NCBI GenBank assembly: GCA_022539475.1
Contig: VCMS01000068.1
Coordinates: forward strand, 1-64,000
Reading direction: 5' to 3'
From: Gracilaria domingensis
Lineage: Eukaryota > Rhodophyta > Florideophyceae > Gracilariales > Gracilariaceae
Length of the DNA stretch: 64,000 bases
The notes beneath the pieces are model-generated. The model was not told where the DNA came from. It made no database searches and saw only the letters and a program-made list of their open reading frames with translations. Positions 9,700 to 21,500 of the stretch are shown here, piece by piece (positions within the stretch are counted from its first letter, which is position 1; each line of letters starts with the position of its first letter). Both the position numbers and the translations under genes were made by a program.

Positions 9700-12600
9700 A
9701 TGGATTCCACCGATGATGGAGAGGAGATACATCCTATCGACATGAGTGCTCCGCCTCCGGCGTTCCATGCATATGTCAGACTTTTCTTGGTTCTTCGCGA
9801 TGCTTTGGCAAACAGCGATGGAGGCCCTGATCGGCCACGGGACGTGGGGTTTAGAGGGTTAATAGAGTTCTGCGCCGAGAACTATAAGGATATTCCGGAG
9901 GCAAGGAAGATGTTTGAGGAGGCCACTAACTCCAAGAACCTGCAGAACTTGACACTGCAACAGCTGCGAAAGAGTGTTGTGAATAACAAACCTGTGGAAC
10001 AACGATATCTTGTAACGAAGCTTCTTGACAAGAAGGACGGGGATGAGGACCAGAGACTGCGCGATTTTTTCCTTCTCTCTATGGATATGGGTATATACCT
10101 ACCGGTGCGATGCCTGGTTGGTTATTTCATGACCAGGAGAAAGCAGGTTCTGAAGACGACAGTGTTCATCCCACCAACAGCTGTGAACCCATTTGAGGTC
10201 GTTATATACTTATCATACCTCGGCCACATAATGGGAGAGAACGACAACATCCGAATGATGAAGAAGAAACAACCGAAAAAGAAACGAAAAGTGAACCATG
10301 CACCATCTGTGTACATACCCACTTTTACGTCGTTCTCCAAAGACAACTGTGATCGACTGGGATTCGCTATCAGTGAGGTCGTATGGGCATGGAGTTGTTT
10401 TGCGGCTCATCTTGGATACACGAACGTTCAGCACATGGTGAAACCATACATTTACATGAATATGCAGACGTTGAAGTATACGGCGCTAGAGACACGGGAG
10501 TCTGGTTATGCCCCGCCGAGCCAGAGTACTCGATTCAACACACAGGATGTGCCACAGAGCATACTAGTGGATCGGTGGAGACCTTGAGTGATGAATGCGA
10601 TACAAACCTCCGAATACTGGCTAAGGAATTTTTGACAGACCTCGAAACCATATGCACCCACGATAGCCTCTATAGCTTACGGGTTGATCAGATGAGGAAC
10701 TGGATAGAGTTTTCGGAGATACGGATGGATACCGTATCTGTTCTGACTCCGGTGAGTTGCCTGCTCGATTTCAGAAGTTTTCGGAGTTGCTATGGAAACC
10801 GATACAGGATATGCGTCATGCGGCAGGATTCCATGTCGGCATTCACGCGAAACCTGATATTGACTGACGAAAACCCTAAAACTTCCGGTAATGCCGAACC
10901 TTCTTCGACCAAGTCTGCCCCACCCCCACCTCGTCGAGAGTATATGAACCTCGTGAGCTCCGATAGCGACGAGTTCGAGAAGCCGGTGAATCTTGCGGAG
11001 CATGAATCTCGGGTTGCCGGTTACAACATCCAAAAGACTGGTATTGAGCCGCCCATGAAGGGGATATCCAGTCTCCTTCGAATGAATATGGACAAGGTGT
11101 GGAAGGGGATGAGAAAGTCACACTTTGTAGCGTACAACTGTGACATGAAGGACCTGAGGCACACACACGAAACGTTTGTGAATCAGAGTGAGATTTTATG
11201 GGGTGAGGCACAGCTTGTCCTAACAGACCCTCCCTTTAACACTCGAAGGAAGAGGAACAAACGGAATAGTGCTCACGATGTCTTCAGTGAGGATGACATG
11301 ATCCGTACGGCTGACTTAATAAGTTCCGCGCTTCGGTCAGGTGGGCACTTTATTATATTCTGTGCCATGGCACAGTTTCATGTTTGGCACAGGATACTTT
11401 CGGAAACGGCGAGTACTAAAGATGAAGCTGGGAGCGAAGGTAAACCAGAACTCACGTCTTCGTTTAAAGTGGATGCGAATCCACTGGTGTTCATCCGGGA
11501 TCGAAGTAATGTTGGAGGGAATTCACGGAAGTTTGGGATACAGCCCGTAACGGACTACGCCGTTCATGGGGTGAAGCGTGGATTGCGACCATCGGAGGAA
11601 GCCAGTCTTACTCCATTTGAGGAGAACAATTTCATTCCTTCTACTTTCCCGGCTAACAGGAATGTAATTGACCGGGTGCCAAAACCGAGAGCGGGAGAGT
11701 GGTTGACATGGAAGGTACATGAGCCAGGTAGTTCAGTACCTGGTAGGCAGTACATAAGACCGGAGCAGAAGTCGAGGGAGTTGATGAAGGAGTTGATATG
11801 TCGCTTCACAAGACCGGGTGATCTTGTCATGGACATGTTCGCGGGAACTTTTTCTACGGGTATGGCGTGCCTATCGCTGACAAAGCATAGGAAGTTCTTG
11901 GGGTGCGAGAAGAATAGGCCATGTTTCAGCCATGCGAAGCACCATATAACGACTCTTATGGCCGAAGTTATTCGCGGGGGGAAGAATGACATCCTGGTTG
12001 AACAGGAGGTGGTGGATGCGGCTTCAACGACTTATGAACGGGTTCCACATCGGGACCGAGGTCGGCTTGAATGGGAGGATCCATTTGGTTACCCTCAGTA
12101 CCAAGTGATGCCTGCACATATTACTCAGTTCCTAGGAAAATACTGGAAGGACTGGGACTTTGTCGACAAGTGTGGACAGCATACTGTAGATCTTTGGGAG
12201 GAGAAGTACCGAGGAGCTCTGAATCTAATGGATATTCATATGCTGTTGACTGTTGAAGCCAATCGCTATCGCTTACATGTAGCATCTTCTAAGATTCGAC
12301 ATCCCCGTGCTGGTATGGGGGTGTTCACGGAACATAAGATATTGGCTGGGGAAACTATCTGTCATTTTTATGGAACTTTGGTATACACGGATCTGACGAA
12401 CCGGAAGGAAAGACACTTAACGTATGGAAGTGGCTGTCTCGGAGCAACTCCAGTGCGGTACAAGTTGTTTTCTATGATGGTCACTGTGACTGGTACGGAG
12501 TTTCTGCACCTGAGAAACAGACCAGAACAGGCTCAGGATAGAAAGGAGAGCGAAGTCTACATTGTCCGGGTGCCTTTTTGTATCGGGGGCTACATTAACG

Positions 12601-12803
12601 ACGCCGGATATCATGCCGGGGATCCCGATTTATCCGAGCCCCGGTCAAACAGGACTCGAAGTGCCAATGTGCAGGTGGTGGAAGCGAAGTCCGTGATACA
12701 GTTTAAGTCAGACCTTTCTAACTATGCTCTACTTCGTTGTAGAGCAGTACGCCTGGGACTGGGCTCTGACATTGGAGCAATAGATGAGTTCAGTACCGAA
12801 TAG
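9700..12803 (+). CDS. Beta-class DNA amino-methyltransferase fused to SET domain
   Basis: Three parts are visible. The first 300 residues, from the ATG at 9,700, are unrecognised and basic in places. The middle is an N4-cytosine/N6-adenine methyltransferase: the catalytic DPPF motif (11,226-11,237) precedes the AdoMet-binding FAGTFSTG motif (11,838-11,861), the order of beta-class enzymes such as CcrM. RPEQKSRELMKELI and HRKFLGCEKN are the usual flanking motifs. The last 190 residues form a SET-like protein-lysine methyltransferase domain (RAGMGVFTEHKILAGETICHFYG; later GGYINDAGYH and ANVQVVEA in place of the NHSCxPN loop), so its activity is uncertain. The coding stretch changes frame about once near the end of the first part, by an unseen intron or a shift. 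It would mark DNA and protein together; the substrates are inferred. Confidence 0.8.
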
Positions 12804-13028
12804 AAAGTAAATATGCTTGTGAATGTTGCAGCTGCCTGCAATACGCGTTGTTGTACATGTACACTGGAGCTCTTCATCTGTAACGGCGATATTTGCGACC
12901 CATTGGGCACCTCAAATTCCTAAAAAGCAGAAACTGCGGAGTCTCCCGGAATATCTGAACCATGCACCCCCCCCTCACCCCTTCCCCCCCCAACAATTTC
13001 GTTTCATTACCCCGTTTATCTCCACAAC
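12804..13028. other. Short intergenic spacer
   Basis: Spacer between the methyltransferase-SET gene and the next same-strand gene. It contains a C-rich tract (12,966-12,991) shortly before the next ATG and no other recognisable signal. Confidence 0.4.
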
Positions 13029-15424
13029 ATGGGTATAACGCCGAGAAAGCGAAATAGTACGCAGCGGAACAAGAGTGGACAGAAGAAGAGAAGAGCATCG
13101 GATGATACGAACCAGGCTACAAGCACCGCACTTCCTAAACGGAAGTCGTCCTCGACGAAGGAGACAGTCAGTGGGCGTCCTTCTACAGTACTCTCTCGCC
13201 CATCTCCAAGCGGAGCGTCTTCCGGGATTGCGTCAAGAATTCGTGGATCAGCGAACGATGTCGTGCCGTCAACTGCCGATAATGCAAATCGTGCATCTGT
13301 CTCTGCTCCTCAAGAAGATGAGGTAACTCGGCCCAGCGGGTCAGGACAGGATGGCATGACAAGTGGAACTGGAGAGGTTCGTATGACACCTAAAACTTCA
13401 TGTCCCGGGCCGATATCGAAGACCGGAGCTACTGGGGCGCGGGTTACGCCGCCCAGTGGATCTGGAAAACAAGGGACAATGACGAGAAGTCGTGAGAGCC
13501 CTAGTATATTAAGATCGTCACGTCCATCCCTGTCTTCTACAACTGGGGCCGCTATGAATCGTATCATGCCTCGCAAGGGGTCCGGATAAGGGAGAAAGAC
13601 AATAAGAAATCGAGAGACAACTGATAGACGAGTTACTCCTCGACCTTCCCCTCTTTCCAGAACGGGGGCCGTTGCAGCTCGTACGAGGCCCAATTCATCT
13701 GATATACCATGCCATGGAGGAGGACAGACACGGGAGTTGGAGCTCGGAGCCGTGCCAAGGGTGGACACAGAACGCCTGCAGCCTCTCGTGTCTAAGGGTA
13801 TGGCACATGAAGATAGTTCCGATAACGAAATAACACCGAATCCTGCGGCATTACCGGGGCCTCTCGCCGAAGAGGCTAGGGAAATACCGGAAGATTTCCA
13901 CACTGGTGTGAAATCAACCTGTATGAACAGACGTGATCTTTTAAATGAACTGAATTGCTTGAAAGAAAAGGTTAAGACGCTACAAGAGGACTTGATGGTT
14001 CGGGGAATTCTAGTGAAGGTCGCCCAAGAGCAGAGTACAGCTTTGAAAAAGAGACTTGAAGAGAAGGATCTAGTCATTGAAGGGCTAAGAGGGGCACTGA
14101 AACAGGAGGGAGATAGGAGTACACGTGCTGGTGAACCTGGGCAGACAGGTCGAAAGAAGCATAAAATTGAGGTGTGCGACGAGTTTCGAGGGGTTGCTCG
14201 AGCAGTGTATCACAACATGCTGACGTGGGCAAGGAGAGAGACAAGTGAGCTATGGCTCGAAGGTGAGTCGCTCACCCGAAATTGGGGTAACCGTGCCGAG
14301 AAGGTGGAAGACGCAACTGAGAGTGGGGAAGGGCTTATTGAGCCGGAGGAAGGTGGTTCATACATGGTTCCTAAAAACCCCGTGGAGCTCTTGGGCAGTT
14401 TTGGCATGTTCACACCGTCGGTAGAGGGGGGCCAGATGCTTTGCTGAAGAAAATGGTTGAAAGCGAGTTGAAGGAGTTGAGCTGGGAATGTATTAGAAAA
14501 GCATCTCTTACCGACAGGTGTATACTGGAACTTTGTGCAGATATGTGCCTTAGGCAGAGAATGCGGCAGACCATGAGTGACGTCGTGGGCGTTCGTAAGA
14601 GAAATACGAGGGATAAACTATTTCTGCTCCTGGGGTACGATCTGATTTGGAGAAGAACAAAGCTGGTAGAAGAGAATGCTGACGAACTCACAATGCAGTT
14701 GAAGGAAGCGCAGGAGAACATACTGCGTCTTGACGAAAATGGTGTACCGAACACTTCATGGTGGAGAAAAGCCCCATTTATTCGTATAAAGTACTTCAAT
14801 GCGGACAATGTCGAGGATATGCCGACGGAAGATCAAGACTTGTTCTTCCGAAACCGTGTCGAGGTACAAGTACTGAAGGAGTTTATTGGGTATGATGTGG
14901 AAGACAAGGATACGGGCACCTTTTTAGATGGCACAATACTGTTGCTCGCACGTTTGGACGCTTGGGTGTTGACGGTTGTGAGCCTTCTAAGTACGGATGT
15001 GTCAAGGGGTGGCCAGAGACAGAAACTGTTTACAAAGAAGTTTGCCGAACTGCTACCTCTGTGTTTAAAGAATGTTCTGGGGGATGTTAGGCAACTTGTC
15101 TTGAAGACCAATTCCAGCGAGTTTCATAATTTTGGAACGACAACGGAAGATTGGACTAAGGTTCTTGGTAATGACATGAGAGAGACTACATTTGGATATC
15201 GAATGCCGTCGAACGGAAGACTTTACCTCACTGCGAAAGAACAATTTTTTATTGACAGTGTGAGCCGAAGATTGGGGTCTATTAGCGATTGTTTCGTTGG
15301 CGAATGCGAGGAAGGGAATATGGAGTTCAAGGAAATGGACATGAACGATTTCGGAAGTAGCAAAGGATCACAAGAAAAGGCACCACAAGGTGAACATATA
15401 GAGGATGGAGCCCTTAATGTTTAA
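13029..15424 (+). CDS. Unrecognised basic and coiled-coil protein of the element
   Basis: The start ATG is at 13,029. The first 230 residues are Lys/Arg/Ser/Thr/Pro-rich and built of loose repeats around RPSGSG or PPSGSGKQGT, like the low-complexity tail of the ParB-like gene in the same element. Around 13,930-14,130 there is a convincing coiled coil (LLNELNCLKEKVKTLQEDL and LKKRLEEKDLVIEGLRGALKQ). A globular-looking C-terminal part (about 14,450-15,300) contains WWRKAPFIRIKYF and FLDGTILLLARLDAW; I recognise no family there. The coding stretch changes frame about twice. Its last 11 bases overlap the end of the converging transposase-like gene, so the two are packed tail to tail. It may be a DNA-binding or scaffolding partner of the transposase. 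Confidence 0.5.
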
Positions 15425-16670
15425 GGCTGTACAGAATGTCCTTAGCCTCAGGAATATCCGCACAATAACTTGCAAGCAGAGGATGGCACACTCGACTTAG
15501 TTTGTCTTCCCCGATGAACTGAAAACCTTTCTGCGTGAGATTTAGAATGGGCTCCAGGACTTGACGAAGAGATTCTTGAAGGATTTGCATCCTGGACTCG
15601 CGTAGAGACTTGCTAAAAACGAATGGCATTGCGTCTGCTTCAGATGCGGAAACCTCGATCAGTGTGGTAGGGAAGTATGCCACTACTGTGAGGTCATCAC
15701 GGATACACTTACGGCGAAGCTCGTCGGAGAAGTTGAGAAATATGAGGTGAAGAGGATAGGCGGTAACCGATGTTTGCTTTAGAGTTGTTGAAGACTTGTC
15801 GGTGTATACCTGCAGAAGACCTACGAAAGATTCACTGTAACTTATTTCTTGGGAGTACCACACTATTCTACTATCCAAAGAGCCCATGACCATTTCCTTA
15901 AGTTTTGAAGTGGCGTCTCTTGCGAGAGAGCCGGACATGGGGTGAGATATTTTCGTGGAGTGGGTCTGAGGTATAGGGTGGAAGAATGCGTTTTCGTTGT
16001 TAGCCAACTGGAGCTGTTTCACAAGTGGCTGAACGGGGTCTCTCGTGTAGAGGGTGGCGCTGAACTTACATCCTTCTGGCGAGACAGTTCTGCGATTGAA
16101 ACCGTCCTTTGAGGCGTATCGTTCGAAAATGGCGTTCTTCAGTTCTGTACAGCGCTTGGAACTTGTTATGGTCTCGTTGAATCGCTTTTGCGAGAATCGC
16201 GGGTCCCGAAGTAGCCCAATTAGCTCGTCTGCCTCACGATGACCAAGGTTGGAAGCTACTGAAGCCAGACAAACCGTGAGGTAATCCATATGCAAATCAC
16301 CGAGGGCCTCCTCAGAAGGCACTGGGCGGGAACTGCTTCCGTGTTCTCGCTCTAATGACGCGGGACCCGGGGAAGGAGAAACACAATGCGAAGTGTCCGG
16401 AATGGGAGGGGCCCGCGGAGTGGGGTCGACGATGTCCTCGGACACCGGAGGCTCGGGAAGGCGACAAGGGGCAGTGACCGTTTCGGAAGATGCGGGCGCG
16501 GGTGCGGAAAGCTTGAGACGCTTGCTTCTCCGAATGGGCCGGCTATTGTCGTCTTCCAGCGCTGCTTTCAGACGAAACGGGCAATGGTTGACATGCTGTT
16601 GAAGAGATAAGACTCCTCGGCGAGTAACGAAGGGGCACCCACGCTTCTTATGTGTACAGTAGTAGACCAT
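15414..16670 (-). CDS. Plavaka-type (CACTA-related) transposase-like protein, short
   Basis: From the ATG at 16,670 the 418-residue protein opens with a zinc-finger-like segment (YYCTHKKRGCPF, then LQQHVNHCPF). A disordered Pro/Ser stretch follows, and then a domain matching the first half of Plavaka transposases: VYTDKSSTTLKQT with the presumed first catalytic Asp, AYPLHLIFLNFSDELRRK, VAYFPTTL, VLEPILNL, VCHPLLASYCADIPEAKDIL. In known Plavaka proteins this is followed by a Cys-rich insert and the remaining catalytic acidic residues. Here the protein stops eight residues after the matching part, against the converging neighbour. So it is either a truncated transposase, a regulator derived from one, or half of a split enzyme. 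The frame itself is uninterrupted. Confidence 0.7.
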   Translation of the reverse strand: MVYYCTHKKRGCPFVTRRGVLSLQQHVNHCPFRLKAALEDDNSRPIRRSKRLKLSAPAPASSETVTAPCRLPEPPVSEDIVDPTPRAPPIPDTSHCVSPSPGPASLEREHGSSSRPVPSEEALGDLHMDYLTVCLASVASNLGHREADELIGLLRDPRFSQKRFNETITSSKRCTELKNAIFERYASKDGFNRRTVSPEGCKFSATLYTRDPVQPLVKQLQLANNENAFFHPIPQTHSTKISHPMSGSLARDATSKLKEMVMGSLDSRIVWYSQEISYSESFVGLLQVYTDKSSTTLKQTSVTAYPLHLIFLNFSDELRRKCIRDDLTVVAYFPTTLIEVSASEADAMPFVFSKSLRESRMQILQESLRQVLEPILNLTQKGFQFIGEDKLSRVCHPLLASYCADIPEAKDILYSLKH

Positions 16671-17078
16671 GGGAAGAAGAAATGAACGAGAAACGACGAC
16701 AAAGACTGCAAGGGAAGGTTGTAAGAAGGGAGAAGGAGGTCGAGCGACAGTCAATATCGACGTCTTGCTCAGAACGGAGAATATATTTTGAGTTTAAGTC
16801 ACGTGCTTTCGTTCAAAAAGGAACGTAGGTACACGTCGACCTCAACACAAGGGTGTACTTCTCGTATTATCTACCACTGGTTATAAACCTGTGGTTTCCC
16901 AACGTTGTACGCTGTACACTTGTCCAATCTCGCACAGAAAAATAAATCTCTACCCTCCGCCGCCGCCGCCGCCCGTCCGACGTCCGACCTTCTGTTACCG
17001 TCGTGATCCGTGCCCTCCTTGCGTTCTACTCCGCTCCGTCGTACTTTTTTCCGCCCTCGCACTCGCTACGAAGTAGCG

Positions 17079-17166
17079 TGCTGAGAAAGAGAATGAAGTA
17101 CGCTTCATCTCTGCTTAACGGATTCCATTAAGCGGACATGAAGCGTACCTCATTCTCTTTCTCCGC
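17079..17166. repeat. Imperfect hairpin
   Basis: GAGAAAGAGAATGA, then GTACGCTTCAT, is mirrored by ATGAAGCGTACCTCATTCTCTTTCTC about 35 nt on; the loop contains GCTTAA mirrored by TTAAGC. A near-palindrome of about 85 nt. It may be a terminus or a miniature transposon. Confidence 0.7.
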
Positions 17167-17356
17167 CCTCGTCGGACGCCTCCATAAAGCGCACAGCATC
17201 CGTATCTCACGGATGTATTCCGTGCAGTCTTTCCGTGCAGTCTTTTCGTACGTGCTTCCATATCCTTCTACGTATCTTTATTCTAAACTAACCAATCCTC
17301 ACCACGTCTCTTCGCGCTCTGCGACATGTAAACGGCAGGAAAAAGGCTTTGGGTTA

Positions 17357-17505
17357 CTTTTGCGAGTTACTAAGTCCCTCGACTTTTCTAGCGCAACGTT
17401 TCTGTTTTGCTCTATCAATGGTACGTTCCATCGCATTTCAAATGTATCCAACGGAGCATTGACTAACTTATGGATACTTTCTGCTTGCGTATACAGGTAA
17501 ACGAC
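17357..17505 (+). repeat. 149-bp direct repeat, copy 1
   Basis: From CTTTTGCGAGTTACTAAGTC to ATACAGGTAAACGAC. A second copy follows 373 bp downstream with only about eight differences (roughly 95% identity), so the duplication is fairly young. No coding potential is evident. Confidence 0.85.
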
Positions 17506-17729
17506 CAATTTCATTTCGTCTCTCAAGATCGATCTGTGGCTGTTCGGGATAGGCGATTCTGGTACTTGGTTGGGACATAGGCTGCTCTCTCGTTTATCGT
17601 ATCTTGCGGTATGTTTGCTGCATGGGCATTCTTGGTGTCTATGCTTGTGAGTTCTCGCTTCGACACCTTTCGCGCTTTATGATGATGGTGGTCTGGTAAT
17701 CTAACCGATCCCTTTCCTGCTTCTTCTTC

Positions 17730-17878
17730 CTTTTGCGAGTTACTAGGTCCCTCGACTTTTCTAGCGCAACGTTTCTGTTCCGCTTTATCAATTGTACGTT
17801 CCATCGCATTTCAAATGTATCCAACGGATCATTGACTAACTTATGGATACTTTCTGCTTGCGTATACAGGTAAATGAC
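17730..17878 (+). repeat. 149-bp direct repeat, copy 2
   Basis: Partner of the repeat at 17,357-17,505. About 224 bp of unrelated sequence separates the two. They could be solo ends of a small element or a simple tandem duplication; no target-site duplication was found. Confidence 0.85.
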
Positions 17879-17904
17879 TTTTGATGCGGACGTAGCTCAC
17901 GAGT

Positions 17905-18090
17905 TGCAGGTGCAGGTTCCTCAAGTAGGGAACCATGCATCTGGGCATGGTTCCCTACATGAGGAACGGAGAGGATGAGGCGCTTCGCGCCTCATTCTCT
18001 CGGAGTGCGTATTTGTTCTACCGATACAGCACTATGGTGGAGGTGCAGTCTGCGGCATCTGCCGCAGATTGCGCCTACATCGGCTCCATC
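17905..18090. repeat. Cluster of three hairpins
   Basis: Three successive inverted repeats. The first is GTTCCTCAAGTAGGGAACCATG with its mirror across GCATCTGGG. The second is GATGAGGCGC, a TTCG loop and CGCCTCAT. The third is GCAGTCTGCGGC mirrored by GCCGCAGATTGC. They sit beside the retroelement fossil and may belong to it or to a separate palindrome-rich insertion. Confidence 0.75.
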
Positions 18091-18549
18091 ATGGAGAAAT
18101 GGTACATGTAATATAGCGAAGTAGTGGTTAGCAAAAGCGGTCGATAGAAGAATAAATACGAATAAAACGGTATGATTTCATAATGGGCATCATCTGTACT
18201 AGCACTAGTATTCCATGCGTTGCAGGGTATCATTCCGCCGAAGGTATCGTGTAATGTGCACCTTAATGGAAACTGAACCTAGACTTCGCGAAATATGGTT
18301 CAGGTAGCCCTCGACTAAAGAACTATCATGAGTGGAAAACCCACCAGTATTTACTGCACAGCGATTCTGGACGACGCAAGCAATTATATCCAAATTTTGA
18401 AATAAGTGATCTCGATATTTTTTCAAAAAATTTACTGCACGACCCTTGCCAATTTCTGGACGACCCTCACCAAAAACTAGCATCTGCAAGAGACAGACGT
18501 TGGTTCCGACGAGCTCTGCCTTTTCTTTACAAAACTCATCATTCTTCTG

Positions 18550-21500
18550 AGCCTGTAGGAGATCTTGCAGCGTGATGGGAAGTAGCTCTTTTTCCTCAGG
18601 CACAATTGCATTAACCTCCAGGTCCAGTTCTTCATGTCCACATTCCGTTGGCCAATCAACTAAGTAAACTTACGTTGGGTCTACCTCTCCATCGGTACAC
18701 TGTACCGTCGCCAGCGGGAAGTCATCCTCAGGGTCTGTTGCGTATCCTTCGAGATTTGGTGTTGGTATTTCGTCATCCAAAGAATTATCATCATTTCCGT
18801 CGGTAAGGATGCGACTCAGTGCATCCGCCGATTGGTGCTTCACTCCAGGTCTATAGGTTACATCATATTCGAACTCAGAGAGTGGTAGCCTCCACTTGGC
18901 TAGCCTGCTGGACGCGTCCGTCATATTCAACAGCCAGCGGAGAGAGTGGTGGTCTGTCCTGATGGTGAAGCGAACTCCTTCGAGGTAAGGCCTCAAGGTC
19001 AGCACTGCCCAAACGATGGCGAGGCATTCCTTTTCGGTAGTGCTGTAGTTCCGTTCGGCGCTGTTCAGAGTCCTACTCCAGTAACCAATAGGTCGATAGT
19101 CCTTCGGAGATTCCTGTTCCTGTAGGAGAACACATCCAATCTGTCCATCAGAAGCGTCAGTGTCCAAAATATATGGTTTATCCGGCTTCGGTAATGCCAG
19201 TACGAGAGGTTTCAACAGCTTCTCCTTCAAGGTTTGGAATGATTCGTACTGTTCGTCCGTCAGGCAGTCAAATTCCGACGGCGTACCCTTCTTCAGCATG
19301 TCGTTCAGAGGTGCCGCGATCCTTTAGAATCCTTGGACAAACCTACGGTATACATTGCAGAGGCCAAGGAATGAGCGCAACTCTGTGTGGGTCCTCGGTG
19401 GTTTCGCCAGTCGGATAGCGTCCGTAGTCCTCTGGCGACCTGAAGCTTTCCAGGACGAACCACATGGCCAAGATAATTTACTGAGGCCTGGAAAAAGAAG
19501 CACTTCGGCAGCTTCAATGTAATTCCAGCCTCACGGAGAATTCTCAGGATTGACCTCATGTGGGTGAAATGTTCCCGAACTGTTTTCGAAAATATAATTA
19601 CGTCGTCCAGATAAACCAAGGCAAACGTCCATTTTACTCTGGATAGTATTATATCCATTGCCCGTTGGAAGGTAGCCGGTGCGTTCATCAAACCAATTGG
19701 CATCCGTGTAAAGCGGAACAATCCTTCGTGGGTTGTGAAAGTCGTGAGAGGCTTCGCGTCGTCGTCCAATGGTATCTGCCAATAGCCCCAATTGGCATCC
19801 AGCGTGGTGAATACCGTTGCTTCGCCTAAGGAATCGAGACAATCGTCCATTCTAGGAATTGGATAACTGTCCCGTTTGGTCATGGCGTTCAACATGCGGT
19901 AGTCAATGCAAAACCTTACGGACCCGTCCTTCTTCGCCGCGAGAACGAAAGGACTAGCTCATTGGGATTCGTGCGGTGGCGCTGGCTCGATGAAGTTAGC
20001 GTTACGCATCTTCGCCAGTTGCTCCGCTACGATCTCGCGTCTCTTAAGGCCTGTACGATACGGATGTTTGCACACCGGCTTAGCGTCATCCTTAAGGTCT
20101 ATTCGGTGTTTCGTAGCCCGAATCTCTCCCAATTGGCCAGACCACATGGATTTGAATTCTCGGAGAAGCTCGATAACCTGTGGACGGTACGATTCGAATT
20201 CCTCTCCAAGGTTTACCTCCCCCTCCCAAGTCTCGACGTCCTCGTCGTCATTGGGGGTGAGTTCATCCCATGAGGTTTCCATGATAGCCATTGGAGCTGG
20301 TAGTGCAATCCCGATGACAGTACCCTTTGGTAAGCGTACCGAGTGGTCGCGGAAGTTGCTCATATTAACCAGAAAGGGAACCTTTGTTCTGCAATTCATG
20401 ATTCCATTGGCCATTAAGGAAAGGTGACGCTGAATCGTCTTCGGATGATTTTGAAGCGTCACGAGACCAGAGGTTTCGCAGTGAGCCAAAGCGGCAATCT
20501 GCGTCATGGGTGGTATCGTTATCGCCCGGGATAAACAAACCTTGTTGGAAACGGTATTCTTCGCCAGCGGAGGGCGACGTGGGTTGGCGTCGGGACCAGA
20601 TTTGGAACCGATAATCGCCACTGGACGGGTGCGGTAGAAAGAGACCTTCCGGAGGCCGGGGTAGATCGCTTTCACGTATCGGTCTATGAACGACGTCCCG
20701 AGGAGACATTCTGCACCTAAGGTAGGACATACAAGGAACCAGGTACGGACCCGAAGGTCGCCAATCTGTAGGCAGAGAGGAATGATTCCTTTAATATCCA
20801 TTGGTCGCTTTGATGCGTCTGTCACCCTTGGAGTCTTTCTAACCTTCACCGCATCCTCCTAACCAGCCGGTAGGACCTTCGGATGAACCAAGTTTGGTCC
20901 TGCCCCTGTGTCCAGGACGCTGGTCACGACCCGTGACCTCGAGGCAGTTATTCCAATGGTGTGTCTCAATTTATAGTTCTCTTTCCGCAGGATACAAACT
21001 GGCGTATCCCCTTCGGTTTCTATTTCGTTATAACATTGGTCCAGACTTCTGTCTTCTTCCTGCGGCTTCATCGGTTGAGTATCCAAAGGTTTCTGAAGTT
21101 CTCTCGGATGAGCTTCTTCACCTTTGGCGATGCGGCTAGGATCCTCAGAGGGGCGGCTCGCCTCAAGCCGCTCCTCTACGCGTTTTCCGACTTCGTTTCT
21201 CCACCAATAGCATACGCGTGACCACTGGTATACACATCTTCTGGAATATTCGCCGGGTGTTCCTGGGGAACTTCTTCCACTGGAGTTGAGATGTTGTTTA
21301 CCGCTGGTGCCTTTACGGGCGTTTCCAATGGTGTAACGTACCTCGAGGTACCAGGAGAAGATGTGTATCGAGGAGCTTGACGGTTGAACATTCTTTCGGA
21401 TCGCCGTGCTTGGTAGTTCTCGTTCCTTAAGGCCATGAGTTTGTCCTTCGTTTCCTTCGGTAAGAATTTCATGCAATCGCATGGAGTAACCGTTGAAAGG

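Larger units (their letters stand above)
4600..16900. mobile_element. Putative large DNA transposon with chromatin-modifying genes
   Basis: Five large genes with no ordinary housekeeping role lie between the HAD pair and a retroelement. A dioxygenase-like and a ParB-like gene run leftwards. A DNA methyltransferase-SET fusion and a coiled-coil gene run rightwards. A Plavaka-type transposase-like gene converges with the last of these. The two arms diverge from a long imperfect palindrome. Transposase plus DNA- and histone-modifying enzymes is a combination known in outline from large fungal and algal DNA transposons; this exact set is not one I recognise. I could not find terminal inverted repeats or a target-site duplication, so the ends given are only bounds set by neighbours. 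Several of the genes carry a few frame changes, so this copy is probably ageing. Confidence 0.55.
16671..18180. other. Repeat-rich non-coding stretch between two mobile elements
   Basis: No supported gene. It holds hairpins and a pair of direct repeats, listed separately, and a short CCG tract near 16,960. The right end of the transposon should lie in here, but I could not place it. Confidence 0.5.
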
